NCBI RefSeq assembly: GCF_027579695.1
Contig: NC_083577.1
Span: 58,528,241-58,592,240, forward strand
Source of the DNA: Neoarius graeffei
Taxonomy: Eukaryota; Chordata; Actinopteri; Siluriformes; Ariidae
Direction of reading: 5' to 3'
Length of the DNA stretch: 64,000 bases
Shown: positions 55,605 to 64,000 of the stretch, piece by piece
Layout: the number at the start of each line of letters is the position of its first letter
How positions within the stretch are numbered: the first letter of the stretch is position 1
Notes under the pieces: model-generated
Told to the model about the DNA's origin: nothing
The model's input: only the letters and a program-made list of their open reading frames with translations
Databases searched by the model: none
Program-made: the position numbers and the translations under genes

Positions 55605-58600
55605 TAAGAAACTTATACCTGAGATGCAGAAACTCTTCTCCACCAAGAATGAGAGCAATGTGCTGAAGCTCTGGCCTTTATTTGTAAAGCTTCTGGGCAA
55701 GGTAAAGCATGCACATGATCCTGCTACTCAGGATCTTTCTTTTGTAAGTACTGATATGTTTGGTGGAGGTAAATTTGACATGTGTTGCCTCCGTTTCTAT
55801 TTAGTTGCTCCATAAAGGAGGTGCCTTCATAAACTCACTGCTCTATTTAGAAGAGCTGGGCTTCCGCAGCTCCTCTCCCAGTATTAAGAAAATTGCCTTT
55901 ATAGCGTGGAAGAGTCTTATTGACAACTTTGCTCTTAATCCAGGTGAGCAGTTGACTAGACTACTACAAACATTGATCTTTGTCATTTAGTATGGATTGG
56001 ATCAGACTGGATTAAATGTCTTTTCCAGATATTCTCTGTAGCAGCAAGCGACTAAAACTGCTCATGCAGCCCCTCAGCTCCATCCTTGTGAGGACTGAAG
56101 CCTTGCTGCTAACCAAATTAGAGGTCTGGTGGTATCTGGTGGTCAAACTGGGGCCTAATCTGTCTGCTAACTTTGAACAGGTAAACCAGGATATAATGTA
56201 ACTTTCAGTGTAATACAAGCAGCACAAATTTTTACACTATTGAGTGTTGGAAGGTTCTAAAACACAACTCTTTTCTGTATAAAGATTGGTGTACCACTGC
56301 TGCTTAGCACACTTCCTCCAGACGCCTCATTGGTTCCTCCAGCCACTCCTGCGAGAAGCACAAGCCAGAGTAATGGTGTTGGACTAGTGACTCCTAAACC
56401 AGGTATAGGAAATGGGTGTGGGGTGTCGTGTGTGGGGGTGTGTCCCCCCCCGGACAGTACGTATGTTGTTGTTTTCCCTTAAAACCTATGCGTTCTCTCT
56501 CTCTAATTGATTCATGCATCCATGTTAGGTGTTCCCTCATGTAGCAGTCCAGGTGCTAGCTCTCGTCTGAGTCTTAACAGCAGCGTGAGCATCCCGCAGT
56601 CCTACACCTCCATCCAGCTGCTGGGGCTAGAGATGCTGCTGCACTACTTTCTAGGCTCACAGGCCAGTGCTGCTGCAGCCAAGAACAGTCTGCAGCTCAG
56701 TCTTGGTAAAATAGTATTTCATACTTTTGTTTGATTTCACATTTTCCATGATTGCTTTTGACTGGTTAACTGCAAAACTATAGATTATGATTGTAATTCC
56801 AGGCCCTTTCCTCTCTATATACTACTTTTTTTGAAAGTTTAAGAGACTGCAGCACGCTGGCTGTACGTGAGCTGTAATATAATTGCATACTCTTGCTTTT
56901 TTCAGAGCCTTTGACGCACAGTCTTCTCAGCAGCCACTCTTTCTTCAGCAAGCACTCCTCCACACTCATTACAGCTGTGAGAGATGGCTTCATCTCTGTG
57001 GGCAAAGATGCTCCAGGTAATCAATTGCCTTAATTCGTGCTGCAATGTCTAGTTTTTGAGACCGTGTACACTTGCATCCAGACTTGATTCAGTGAATTAT
57101 GGTGTGTGAATTTTCGATAAATAAACTGTACTTTACTTCTAACCAGGGCTTTGAACCGGTTCAAGGAACGAAAACGAAAACCGGGAACTTTTTCTATTTC
57201 ACATGGAACAGAAACGAAACCAGAAACTTTATTATTTTTTATGTTCCGGAACAGAAACGCTTATTAAAAATAATGGTAACCGGTTAATACCGGTTTTTAT
57301 TTCGTTCCTCAAAGTTTCTGTAGCCTACAAATAGTCATTCTTCTCCTGCGCAAGTTTCTATGACCCGCTGGGGTTCACTTCCTGTGTGACGTTCGCTGAT
57401 TGAATGGAGAGAGCGGGAAGGTGGACTACTAGTGAGTAAATGCATTACTGAGTGTCTGAGCAAAGAAGAGCCTGAATGTTGCAACCTCCCTATTGGCTGT
57501 TTGTAAAAATGTATCAATTGTTGCCCTTTCCACGGGAATCATCGCGGGCTCGAGAGACGAGACCTGACGAGTTAGTTCGTTGGTAGCAGAACAAAATGTC
57601 TGGACACAAATCGGGTTTTCAGAAAAGGAAAGAAAATAAACGGAGGGTTGAAAATACAAAAAAGGAGGCAGAAAATGCAAAACGAGTTTTAAGGTAGGAC
57701 AAATGGTTACTTTTCTGAGGCAGCCCGCCGTGGCTGCAGGCTTTCAGTTGTCATTGAATGGTTACTTTTCTGAGGCAGCCCGCCGTGGCTGCCTGCAGGC
57801 TTATTTATTATAGCCCATTTAGTTAAAATAGTTGATATAAAATGTTTATAGTTATAGTTATGTGATGGTTGTCCTGATTTAGACTGTTTTTTTGGGGGGG
57901 GGGGTTGCGCGATGTTGCACCCGGGTCCAGATTAGGGCAGAACCGGCCCTGGCTACATTTCAGCTGTAGTTTGTTATGTATGTATGTACTTGCATAGATG
58001 TGTACTTCCAATATGGCGCCTAACAAAATCTCGCGGCGCGGTGACGTCATGCGGTAGCCCTCTATAGGGCCTGACTAGCCTTTGGTAACACACTAAACGA
58101 ATTATCTTTCATTTTTGGCACTTTTTCTGTTTGTGTAGATGGGAAGACATACTGAGAATCCAAATCGCCAACATTTGAAATAATAATTGTTTTGAATTAT
58201 TTCTTGTCTTATTTAATGAAGGTTGTAATAGAATTAGCCTACATTTGGCTTAAGCTGGATGAGACAGAGACATAATTTTATAGCCATTTGTTAAACAGCT
58301 GAGAGGGAACGTAATTAACCGTTCCGGGAACTAAATTTTTTTGTTCTAACCGGTTCGGGAACGTCTATTTAATGGTGGAACCCAAAACTGGAAACGTTAA
58401 AATTCCGTTTCTGTTCGGAACGAACCAATAGGAAAAAAATTCCGGTTCAAAGCCCTGCTTCTAACCATTCCTGCCATTGTTATAGGTAACGCTGACCTAT
58501 AAGGTTTCCTTAAAATGTTCAGTATATCGGTGACTTTAGAGTACCCCTTAATGTTGGGACCATTTACAGTGGTGCTTGAAAGTTTGTGAACCCTTTAGAA

Positions 58601-61600
58601 TTTTCTATATTCCTGCATAAATATGACCTAAAACATCAGATTTTCACACAAATCCTAAAAGTAGATAAAGAGAACCCAGTTAAACAAATGAGACCAAGAT
58701 ATTATACTTGGTCATTTATTTATTGAGGAAAATGATCCAATAATTACATATGTGAGTGGCAAAAGTATGTGAACCTTTGCTTTCAGTATCTGGTGTGACC
58801 CCCTTGTGCAGCAATAACTGCGACTAAATGTTTCCAGTAACTGTTGATCAGTCCTGCACACCGGCTTGGAGGAATTTTAGCCCATTCCTCTGTACAGAAC
58901 AGCTTCAACTCTGGGATGTTGGGTGGTTTCCTCACATGAACTGCTCACTTTGGGTCCTTCCACAACATTTCAACTGGATTAAAGTCAGGACTTTGACTTG
59001 GCCATTCCAAAACTTGAACAATTTTTTTTTTCTTTAACCATTCTTTGGTAGAACGACTTGTGTGCTTACGGTCGTTGTCTTGCTGCATGACCCACCTTCT
59101 CTTGAGATTCAGTTCATAGACAGATGTCCTGACAGTTTCCTTTAGAATTCGCTGGTAGAATTCAGAATTCATTGTTCCATCAATGATGGCAAGCCGTCCT
59201 GGCCCAGATGCAGCAAAACAGGCCCAAACCATGATACTACCACCACCATCTTTCACAGATGGGATAAGGTTCTTATTCTGGAATGCAGCGTTTTTCTTTC
59301 TCCAAACTTAACGCTTCTCATTTAAACCAAAAAGTTCTATTTTGGTCTCATCCATCCACAAAACATTTTTCCAATAGCCTTCTGGCTCGTCCACGTGATC
59401 TTTAGCAAACTGCAGATGAGCAGCAATGTTCTTTTTGGAGAGCAGTGGCTTTCTCCTTGCAACCCTGCCATGCACACCATTGTTGTTCAGTGTTCTCCTG
59501 ATGGTGGACTCATGAACATTAGCCAATGTGAGAGAGGTCTTCAGTTGCTTAGCAGTTACCCTGGGGTCCTTTGTGACCTCGCCAACTATTACATGCCTTG
59601 CTCTTGGAGTGATCTTTGTTAGTCGACCACTCCTGAGGAGGGTAACAATGGTCTTGGATTTCCTCCATTTGTACACAATCTGTCTGACTGTGACTCTTTA
59701 GAGATGGTTTTGTAACCTTTTCCAGCCTGATGAGCATCAATAATGTTTTTTCTGAGGTCCTCAGAAATCGCCTTTGTTCGTGCCATGATGCACTTCCACA
59801 AACATGTGTTGTGAAGATCAGACTTTGATAGATCCCTGTTCTTTAAATAAAACAGGGTGCCCACTCACACCTGATTGTCATCCCATTGATTGAAAACACC
59901 TGACTCTAATTTCACCTTCAAATTAGCTGCTAATCCTCGAGGTTCACATACTTTTGCCACTCACAGATATGTAATATTGGATCATTTTCCTCAATAAATA
60001 AATGACCAAGTGTTGTAATTTTTTTGTCTCATTTGTTTAACTGGGTTCTCTTTACTTTTAGGACTTGTGTGCAAATCTGATGATGTTTTAGGTCATATTT
60101 ATGCAGAAATATAGAAAATTCTAAAGGGTTCGCAAACTTTCAAGCACCACTGTATACATTTGCTTCTGATTGTTTAGGATCTAGTGTATGCAGCTGCACG
60201 TTGCTGTGCCATTTTAAAATTATCGAAATGAATTGAAAGCAAAACTGGTCCTAATAATGGGCCCACCTGAATAATATGAATTTGGATAATTTGGCATTTA
60301 CTCTTAGGAGACAATAGTCTTATTGTGCAGTTGCCAACCCCTGAAGAGCCTCTGTTGTAATTTTCAGTGGATGGGTACTTCATTTTAACAAGCATTTGTA
60401 CATTTACCAAGTCACTGTGTGGAATTTCTTCCAGATGTATATCAGGCTCCTGTGGCTGATTTGTCATTGTACAATATTTATCATTTACGGAAGATGCTTG
60501 GCTTATGGGGCGTCCCTAGAAACGCCTTTTGGCTCAGAGCTTGCTTGAACCGTTTCCATATACATACCCTGACTAGCACATTGTTTTTGCAGTTTTATAC
60601 TCTTAAAATGAAACTAACAAAATGGGCATATTTTTCTTTTAGAAGCGTTGCTGAGTTTGATATGGACCAGCCTTGTTGGCCATGTCAATACTACAATAGA
60701 AGCTAGTGAGTGCTGCAGTGGTTTATAAATCTGAATGAATGAATAAATAAATACTCATACATGACTAAAGTGTTCTGCTGTTTAATGTTGCATGTGTTCC
60801 TTTTTTTTTTTTTTAAACAGCTGGCAATAAGAAGGAGAGACAAGGTTCTGAAGTACTTACTCTCCTGCTGCAGGCCCTGCAGTCTATTGTGTCTTCTGAA
60901 GCCTTGCCAGCTCCACGGGCTCTGGTAAAGCATCTCACATTTTCAAGAGCAGCAAATGGCTGCTCTTGAAAATGAGCTTCATTCAACTCTAGCAGCGGAT
61001 GCTATTTACAAAGTACTCATTCAAGAGTTTGTTGACGTTTCTAAATTTTGGAATGCCAACACCCCAAGGCTTTTGAATCCTCATGGAACCCTAAGACTTG
61101 AAAACCTCAGACTTATATTGATTCATTGCTAGTGTTTGATGGAAGTGATTTTTAATTCCATACAAAAGTCTTTTGTGCTCATCTCATCCTGGATATTATC
61201 CAACACTGCTTTCTATGCTGTGCATTTATTAATTTATTTATTTAATTTTGGTCTGACTTTTTAAAGGCTTTGTTGGAAGCTACTGTGAAAGCTTTACCTC
61301 AGAAGGTGCTTGGGTCTGCAGCATATCAAGTGGCCAACATGGATGTCTTGAATGTGAGTTTGGGGTTGATGTTTGCAGCTGACCATTTTATAAGAACTTG
61401 TATTTTGGAACAGTCCTAAAATGTTCGACTTGGCGAGCCTTTCTATGCACGTTATATGTGTGAAAATGTTATCCGTTTGTACACAGGGTACCCCAGCTCT
61501 TTTCTTGATTCTCCTGTTCTACAAGAGCAGTATGCTGTCATCATTTGTGACTGATGAAAGGTGAGTTTTGTAGAGGGTTGTGTATTGTTGTTATTACCAC

Positions 61601-64000
61601 TGAAACAAGTCTTTTTGGTATAAGGAGAAGCCTAGGTTTGCTTAACGGATCCATGATGAAAACCTTTCAGAGTTGCTTAATAGAAATGCATTTACTGCAT
61701 TGGCTTGCCTTTCTTTCTTGCTCTTTGGTAGGTTTTTTGTGTGCTTGGAAACCCTCGTCAGTTGTGGTCTCTGCGGGCCAACATCCCCCCTGGCCTTTGG
61801 AGAGTCGGTTTTGGGAACGGTCAGTGGCAGTGTGGAGGCTGTGGAAAACAAAGAGCATTTGTGGAGAATGTGGAGTGTAGTTGTGAACCCTTTAACTGAT
61901 ACCATTACACAGGTTTGTTCTGTGTCGATAGTAGGTTACTCCTTTTTGTTTATTTTAATTTTGAGCATTTAACAGATCACCACCTTTTTAACAGACAAAT
62001 GAGGTGAATCAAGGAGATGCCCTGGAGCATAATTTCAGTGCAATTCATAGTGCCTTGATGTTTCCCATTACGCATCTTTTGTCTGGCTCCAGTCTTCCCC
62101 AGGTCAGTAACCATCTGCATTTCTCACGCATTTTAGGCTTTATAGTTGGTTGCTCACACAGACCGCTTTACTGTGATTTCTGCAACAGATGACTCAGAAG
62201 ACCATGCTGAGCACTTGGTCTCGACTATACAAGGCTTTTGCTCTCTGCTCAGCTCTCGTGGCCACAGCAGAAGAGAATGTGTGCTGTGAAGAGTTGTGTG
62301 CCAGGATATCTGCTGCACTGGATGGTGAAGCCCTGAAGGTATACAGGAAACGTGGAACATCCCTTAGCAAAAAGTAGTATACTTAAAGTTCATTTTATTA
62401 AGTATGCTTCAGTATGAGTATAAGTATAGCAAGTATACTACAGACCATGTACTTTTAGTGTACTAGAAAGTATACAAATTTAATACTTTTTCGGACTAAA
62501 TTGGAACATTTCAAGTTTATAAAAGTATACTTTAAAGTATACAACAAGTACACTCATCTATATACTATCAATGTACTTGGTATATCCCTCTTGCATGCTT
62601 AAAGTATACCGCAAGTACACTTATCGATATACTTCTTTTTTTGGGCTTTTTTCACCTTTATTGGATAGGACAGTGTAGAGACAGGAAATGAGCAGGAGAG
62701 GGATCAGGAAATTACCTTGGGTTGGAATCGAACCCAGGTCCCCAGATTTATGGTATGGCGCTTTAGTTGACTGAGCCACAACACCCCTTAGTTACATACT
62801 TCAAGTCCCTATTTTTAGTTTATTATTGTATACTTTAAGTATACTGTTATAAACGTTGGTTATTTCACTAGTTTACTTGTTATACTTTAAGTTTGCTTGG
62901 CATATTACTTGTAGCTTACTATTTATATACTGGAAATATACTCCTTAATGTATTCTTAAAGTTTACTCATACTGTATGTACACAAGAGTGTGATGCATTC
63001 ACAAAATCACAAGACAGAATGTTGAAAACAAGTTTGATATATTTTCAAACATTTCAAAAATAAAGACCTATGAAATCAAGTCCTTCCTTACTGGAGAAAT
63101 TGATCAATAAAGTCAAGTCAAAAGTTTTTCTGTTTTTGTGTATGATTTTAAGGTACATAAAGATAATGCAATTGAGCACACATACTATATACTGTAAAGT
63201 TTTAAACTCCAGCATTATATTAATATATAAATTAAATGTTAAGCATGAGTCAATGACTTGACCTTATTATGCACTTGGAGCAAGATATACTAAGTATTAG
63301 TACTTTGTGGCAGAAAAACGTGAAAAGTATACTAAAGTATACGTTTTAGTATTAAAGTATAAGTCTTAGTATTAATGTACTTAGTCTTTGACTTTTATTT
63401 ATACTTTTCAGTATAAGCCAAGTATACTTCACTATACTATTCTTAAGTATATAAAATATAGTTTATAAAAAGTCAACTTCAAGTATACTTCTGCAGTTTT
63501 AGTAAAAAAATAAGTATACTCATAGTACACTTGAATAAACTTCTTTTTGCTAAGGGATGACCAGGGTTTGTTTTTTTTTTGCTCCCCCCCCAATTATATT
63601 TGTGTCAAATTAATGGCGTGCTCTTTTCCTCTGTCTAGAGTTTGTCCACTCTTGACGCAGTGGTAAATATCTTGCTGTCCATTATTGAAAATGTGGACTT
63701 CTCTCCATTTACACCTCAGTTTCAGCAGAAGATGAAATGTAAGACATCATGTCTGTTGCTTTAGATGGAACTAAATGGGACTTTTTTTTTTTTTTAATGG
63801 TTTTACAATTAACAATGAATCTTTCTCTCCTTAGCCCCTCACACACCACTTGGTTGGGTTCGAAAGAGGAACAAAGCTCTGGGAAATCTTTCACACTTTC
63901 ATGTGCTCTTGGTGTGGTCTTTAGAAGTTTTCCTAACTTTGGCCTCTTCAGAAGAGAACAGTGCAGTTTTAAGTGGCATTTGTGCAATGCTTTCCTCCAT
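46542..64000 (+). CDS. rif1: Rif1 (replication timing regulatory factor 1), N-terminal 21 coding exons
   Basis: Coding exons: 46542-46654, 46781-46859, 46999-47095, 47193-47323, 47419-47520, 49617-49806, 55609-55701, 55805-55943, 56029-56180, 56285-56402, 56529-56705, 56906-57016, 60643-60705, 60821-60924, 61267-61353, 61497-61560, 61732-61912, 61995-62102, 62189-62338, 63639-63738 and 63835 to the edge. All internal borders are AG/GT with consistent phase, giving about 841 codons. The product starts MMATVPMSSSSLLPLLGTLE and matches the HEAT-repeat Rif1 N-domain: QTDAYLTIANRLSGEDG, ALQALGFCVFN, TRALWVISKQNFPAEVV, VLKLWPLFVKLLGK, FIAWKSLIDNFALNPD, LEVWWYLVVKLGP, NKEHLWRMWSVVV, ATAEENVCCEEL. 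Rif1 controls replication timing with protein phosphatase 1 and, with 53BP1, limits DNA-end resection. The PP1-binding and C-terminal DNA-binding parts lie beyond the window. The start is the first of two adjacent ATGs; the second, at 46545, is equally possible. Confidence 0.96.
47582..47952 (+). mobile_element. V-SINE in rif1 intron 6, inserted at a MITE end
   Basis: The flanks ACACTTATGCC (47571-47581) and ACATTTATGCC (47953-47963) form an 11-bp duplication with one mismatch. The right copy contains the first bases of the adjacent MITE, so the SINE landed at its terminus. Confidence 0.9.
47959..49278 (+). mobile_element. MITE with ATGCCGCTTTTCCACTA termini, copy 1
   Basis: The inverted ends ATGCCGCTTTTCCACTACC and GGTAGTGGAAAAGGGCCAT bound an element rich in GCTGAGCCG/CGGCTCAGC-like repeats. 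It contains a hAT at 48004-48669. A 39-codon frame at 48873-48992 (MESLVLLVLVLWLVVTDNAN then RYWQERIDEARRIRLQKFS) is shared with copy 2. A hydrophobic-then-basic start like this resembles Harbinger transposase N-termini, but the family is not proven. Confidence 0.7.
48004..48669 (-). mobile_element. hAT-like element inside MITE copy 1
   Basis: The ends CAGGGTTTTTTCTAGAAA and, inverted, CAGGCTTTCGTCTAAACA match in their first bases. The 8-bp flanks CGTGTTGA (47996-48003) and CGTGCTGA (48670-48677) differ by one base. The minus strand keeps a transposase-like start, MSSRGTKRKKAKDCPGQKIT followed by SFF, ending in a poly-G run at 48066-48110. Confidence 0.75.
50265..50335 (+). mobile_element. 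LINE 3'-end fragment (L2-like tail)
   Basis: ATTCTGTAAAGCCGCTTTGG and AAAGCGCTATACAAACTTGA are the same tail as at 24700-24797, here only about 70 bp. Confidence 0.6.
50408..51714. mobile_element. DNA element with about 240-bp inverted arms, split by a MITE
   Basis: CCCCTTTCACAAATCCCACA (50408 on) is mirrored near 51690-51714, and the arms share CACAATCCACTGCGCAGTTG, CAATATTGGGCTATATAATC and CATTTACAATTTG words. The left arm is 50408-50650 and the right arm about 51480-51714. MITE copy 2 lies between them. Confidence 0.7.
50665..51322 (-). mobile_element. MITE with ATGCCGCTTTTCCACTA termini, copy 2 (inverted)
   Basis: It is the reverse complement of copy 1 without the hAT insertion. The same 39-codon frame occurs on the minus strand (about 51061 down to 50942), ending in the same LQKFS and stop. 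Confidence 0.75.
52170..52350 (-). pseudogene. Antisense copy of the Tc1 transposase C-terminus
   Basis: The minus strand reads in one open frame ILKRQVEHHSPSSIQSLKEV, then IVAKCRQLVHSMPRRLGAV and IKNHGGHTKY followed by TAG (stop at 52170-52172). That is a normal Tc1 C-terminal end. Forty-six bases of it (GGGGAATTCTGAAGAGACAA to CCATCCAGCAT) are exactly complementary to 53155-53203, so it is an inverted duplicate. Confidence 0.85.
52314..53203 (+). pseudogene. Tc1-like transposase, truncated at both ends
   Basis: The plus-strand frame contains the helix-turn-helix GYKKISKALLISQNTVAKVV, linker RRPGHPRKLTPRQERLL and catalytic ILWRDETKINVFG, FQHDNDPKHTS and [14 protein letters not shown] at 52899-52901 replaces a tryptophan codon. 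After EHHSPSSM the real C-terminus is deleted and the frame runs into terminal repeat sequence. The first residues derive from the inverted duplicate, so the natural start is lost. Confidence 0.88.
54318..54819 (+). mobile_element. PIF/Harbinger-like MITE with TTA target duplication
   Basis: The ends AGGCC and GGCCT are flanked by TTA (54315-54317, 54820-54822). Subterminal TCGCAGA/TCTGCGA words are repeated on both arms. The element retains a MADF-like start on the plus strand, the type of DNA-binding partner protein encoded by Harbinger elements. Confidence 0.7.
54549..54632 (+). pseudogene. MADF-like DNA-binding remnant (27 codons)
   Basis: The frame begins MEQHEERLIEEVRKYVHLYD and ends SSSSHYK before TAA. 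The L(I)..V....LYD..S..YK pattern is the first helix of MADF domains in Harbinger-encoded accessory proteins. The rest of the domain is absent. Confidence 0.6.
55483..55605. repeat. (CTTT)n microsatellite forming the rif1 exon 8 acceptor tract
   Basis: About 120 bases of CTTT/CTCT repeats run directly into TTTAAG, the acceptor of the exon at 55609. The repeat serves as polypyrimidine tract. Confidence 0.92.
57144..58457 (+). mobile_element. hAT element in rif1 intron 13
   Basis: The ends CAGGGCTTTGAACCGGTTC and GGTTCAAAGCCCTG are inverted, with exact 8-bp duplication CTTCTAAC (57136-57143, 58458-58465). A frame at 57596-57693, MSGHKSGFQKRKENKRRVEN followed by basic and acidic residues, resembles the N-terminus of hAT transposases with TTF-type fingers. 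The catalytic part is missing. A 60-bp stretch (GGTTACTTTTCTGAGGCAGC) is tandemly duplicated near 57705-57800. Confidence 0.92.
58567..60152 (-). mobile_element. Tc1-like element 5
   Basis: The ends CAGTGGTGCTTGAAAGTTTG and AACTTTCAAGCACCACTG are inverted and flanked by TA (58565-58566, 60153-60154). It lies in rif1 intron 13 with the transposase on the minus strand. Confidence 0.93.
58793..59786 (-). pseudogene. Tc1 transposase, frameshifted
   Basis: The start MARTKAISEDLRKNIIDAHQ lies at 59786. A frame shift follows near 59690, after the KGYKTISKE region. The later frame has RVARRKPLLSKKN and catalytic VLWMDETKIELFG; a stop follows NEKR. A third block carries MQQDNDRKHTS (lysine of the usual NDPKH changed to R-K) and SPDFNPVEMLW. 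The C-terminus ends at a stop near 58793 (AAQGGHTRY). Confidence 0.88.
62359..63559. mobile_element. MITE rich in AGTATACT palindromes, rif1 intron 20
   Basis: The ends CATCCCTTAGCAAAAAG and CTTTTTGCTAAGGGATG are perfectly inverted. The interior contains many AGTATAC/GTATACT words on both strands, concentrated at each side. A SINE is inserted at 62633. It lies 20 bases after rif1 exon 20. Confidence 0.8.
62633..62790 (-). mobile_element. tRNA-headed SINE (second family), antisense
   Basis: A diverged copy of the family at 19381 with shorter middle; the minus strand ends AATAAAGGTGAAAAAAGCCC. ATACTTC on both sides may be the target duplication. Confidence 0.8.

Noticed and set aside
55395-55607. 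Frame of repeated FLSFFLS/KERKKERK on the two strands
   Set aside because: It is translation of the CTTT microsatellite upstream of the rif1 exon.
60419-60640. Extra rif1 exon candidates upstream of 60643
   Set aside because: AG/GT-like sites occur, but the translations do not match Rif1; the 63-base exon at 60643-60705 gives EALLSLIWTSLVGHV in the right phase and position.

Overview
This is a vertebrate genomic window, almost certainly from a teleost fish. It has long introns with GT-AG splice sites, dense Tc1/mariner, hAT and Harbinger-like DNA transposons, and more than 20 copies of tRNA-headed V-SINEs of the Mermaid/DANA type. The SINE subfamily (head GGCGGCACGGTGGTGTAGTG, tail ending in GATGAGATGAG or GATGGATGG) reminds me of catfish genomes, but I cannot prove the order or species from sequence alone. 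No bacterial, plasmid, CRISPR or viral-system content is present.

Three protein-coding genes lie on the plus strand. (1) Positions 2011-2918 hold the last three coding exons of an integrin beta subunit, best matched to ITGB5: part of the beta-tail domain, the transmembrane helix and the NPLY cytoplasmic tail. Its earlier exons lie left of the window. (2) Positions 25864-39798 hold a complete six-exon TNFAIP6 (TSG-6) gene: signal peptide, Link domain and CUB domain, 266 residues. Two of its introns are inflated by mobile DNA, including a deleted Ty3/Gypsy element. (3) Positions 46542-64000 hold the first 21 coding exons (about 841 codons) of RIF1, the N-terminal HEAT-repeat part. The gene runs off the right edge. 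A GC-rich candidate promoter with E2F-like sites lies near 43.4 kb. TNFAIP6 followed by RIF1 is the same order as in human; the integrin gene beside them is not the human arrangement.

The rest is a layered mobile-element landscape. Six fairly complete Tc1-like elements are present (4595-6228, 12799-14380, 19269-21046, 36271-38136, 51950-53407, 58567-60152), plus older fragments. Every transposase frame is broken by stops, frameshifts, insertions or deletions. Nested insertions are common, and many can be ordered in time from target-site duplications. Examples are a SINE split by two inverted copies of one 1-kb DNA transposon (10223-12660), a THAP-domain transposon disrupted by a hAT and itself nested in a larger element (15830-19180), a MITE hit by a hAT and a SINE in rif1 intron 6, and a Tc1 element carrying an antisense copy of its own transposase C-terminus (51950-53407).

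Layout: 1-1200 repeat debris; 2011-3630 itgb5 3' end; 3654-25500 intergenic and transposon-rich; 25500-39980 tnfaip6; 39980-43300 SINE-rich intergenic; 43300-64000 rif1. I found no evidence of a novel gene system. The most unusual observations are the structures of the nested transposons and the elements that lie very close to rif1 exons.
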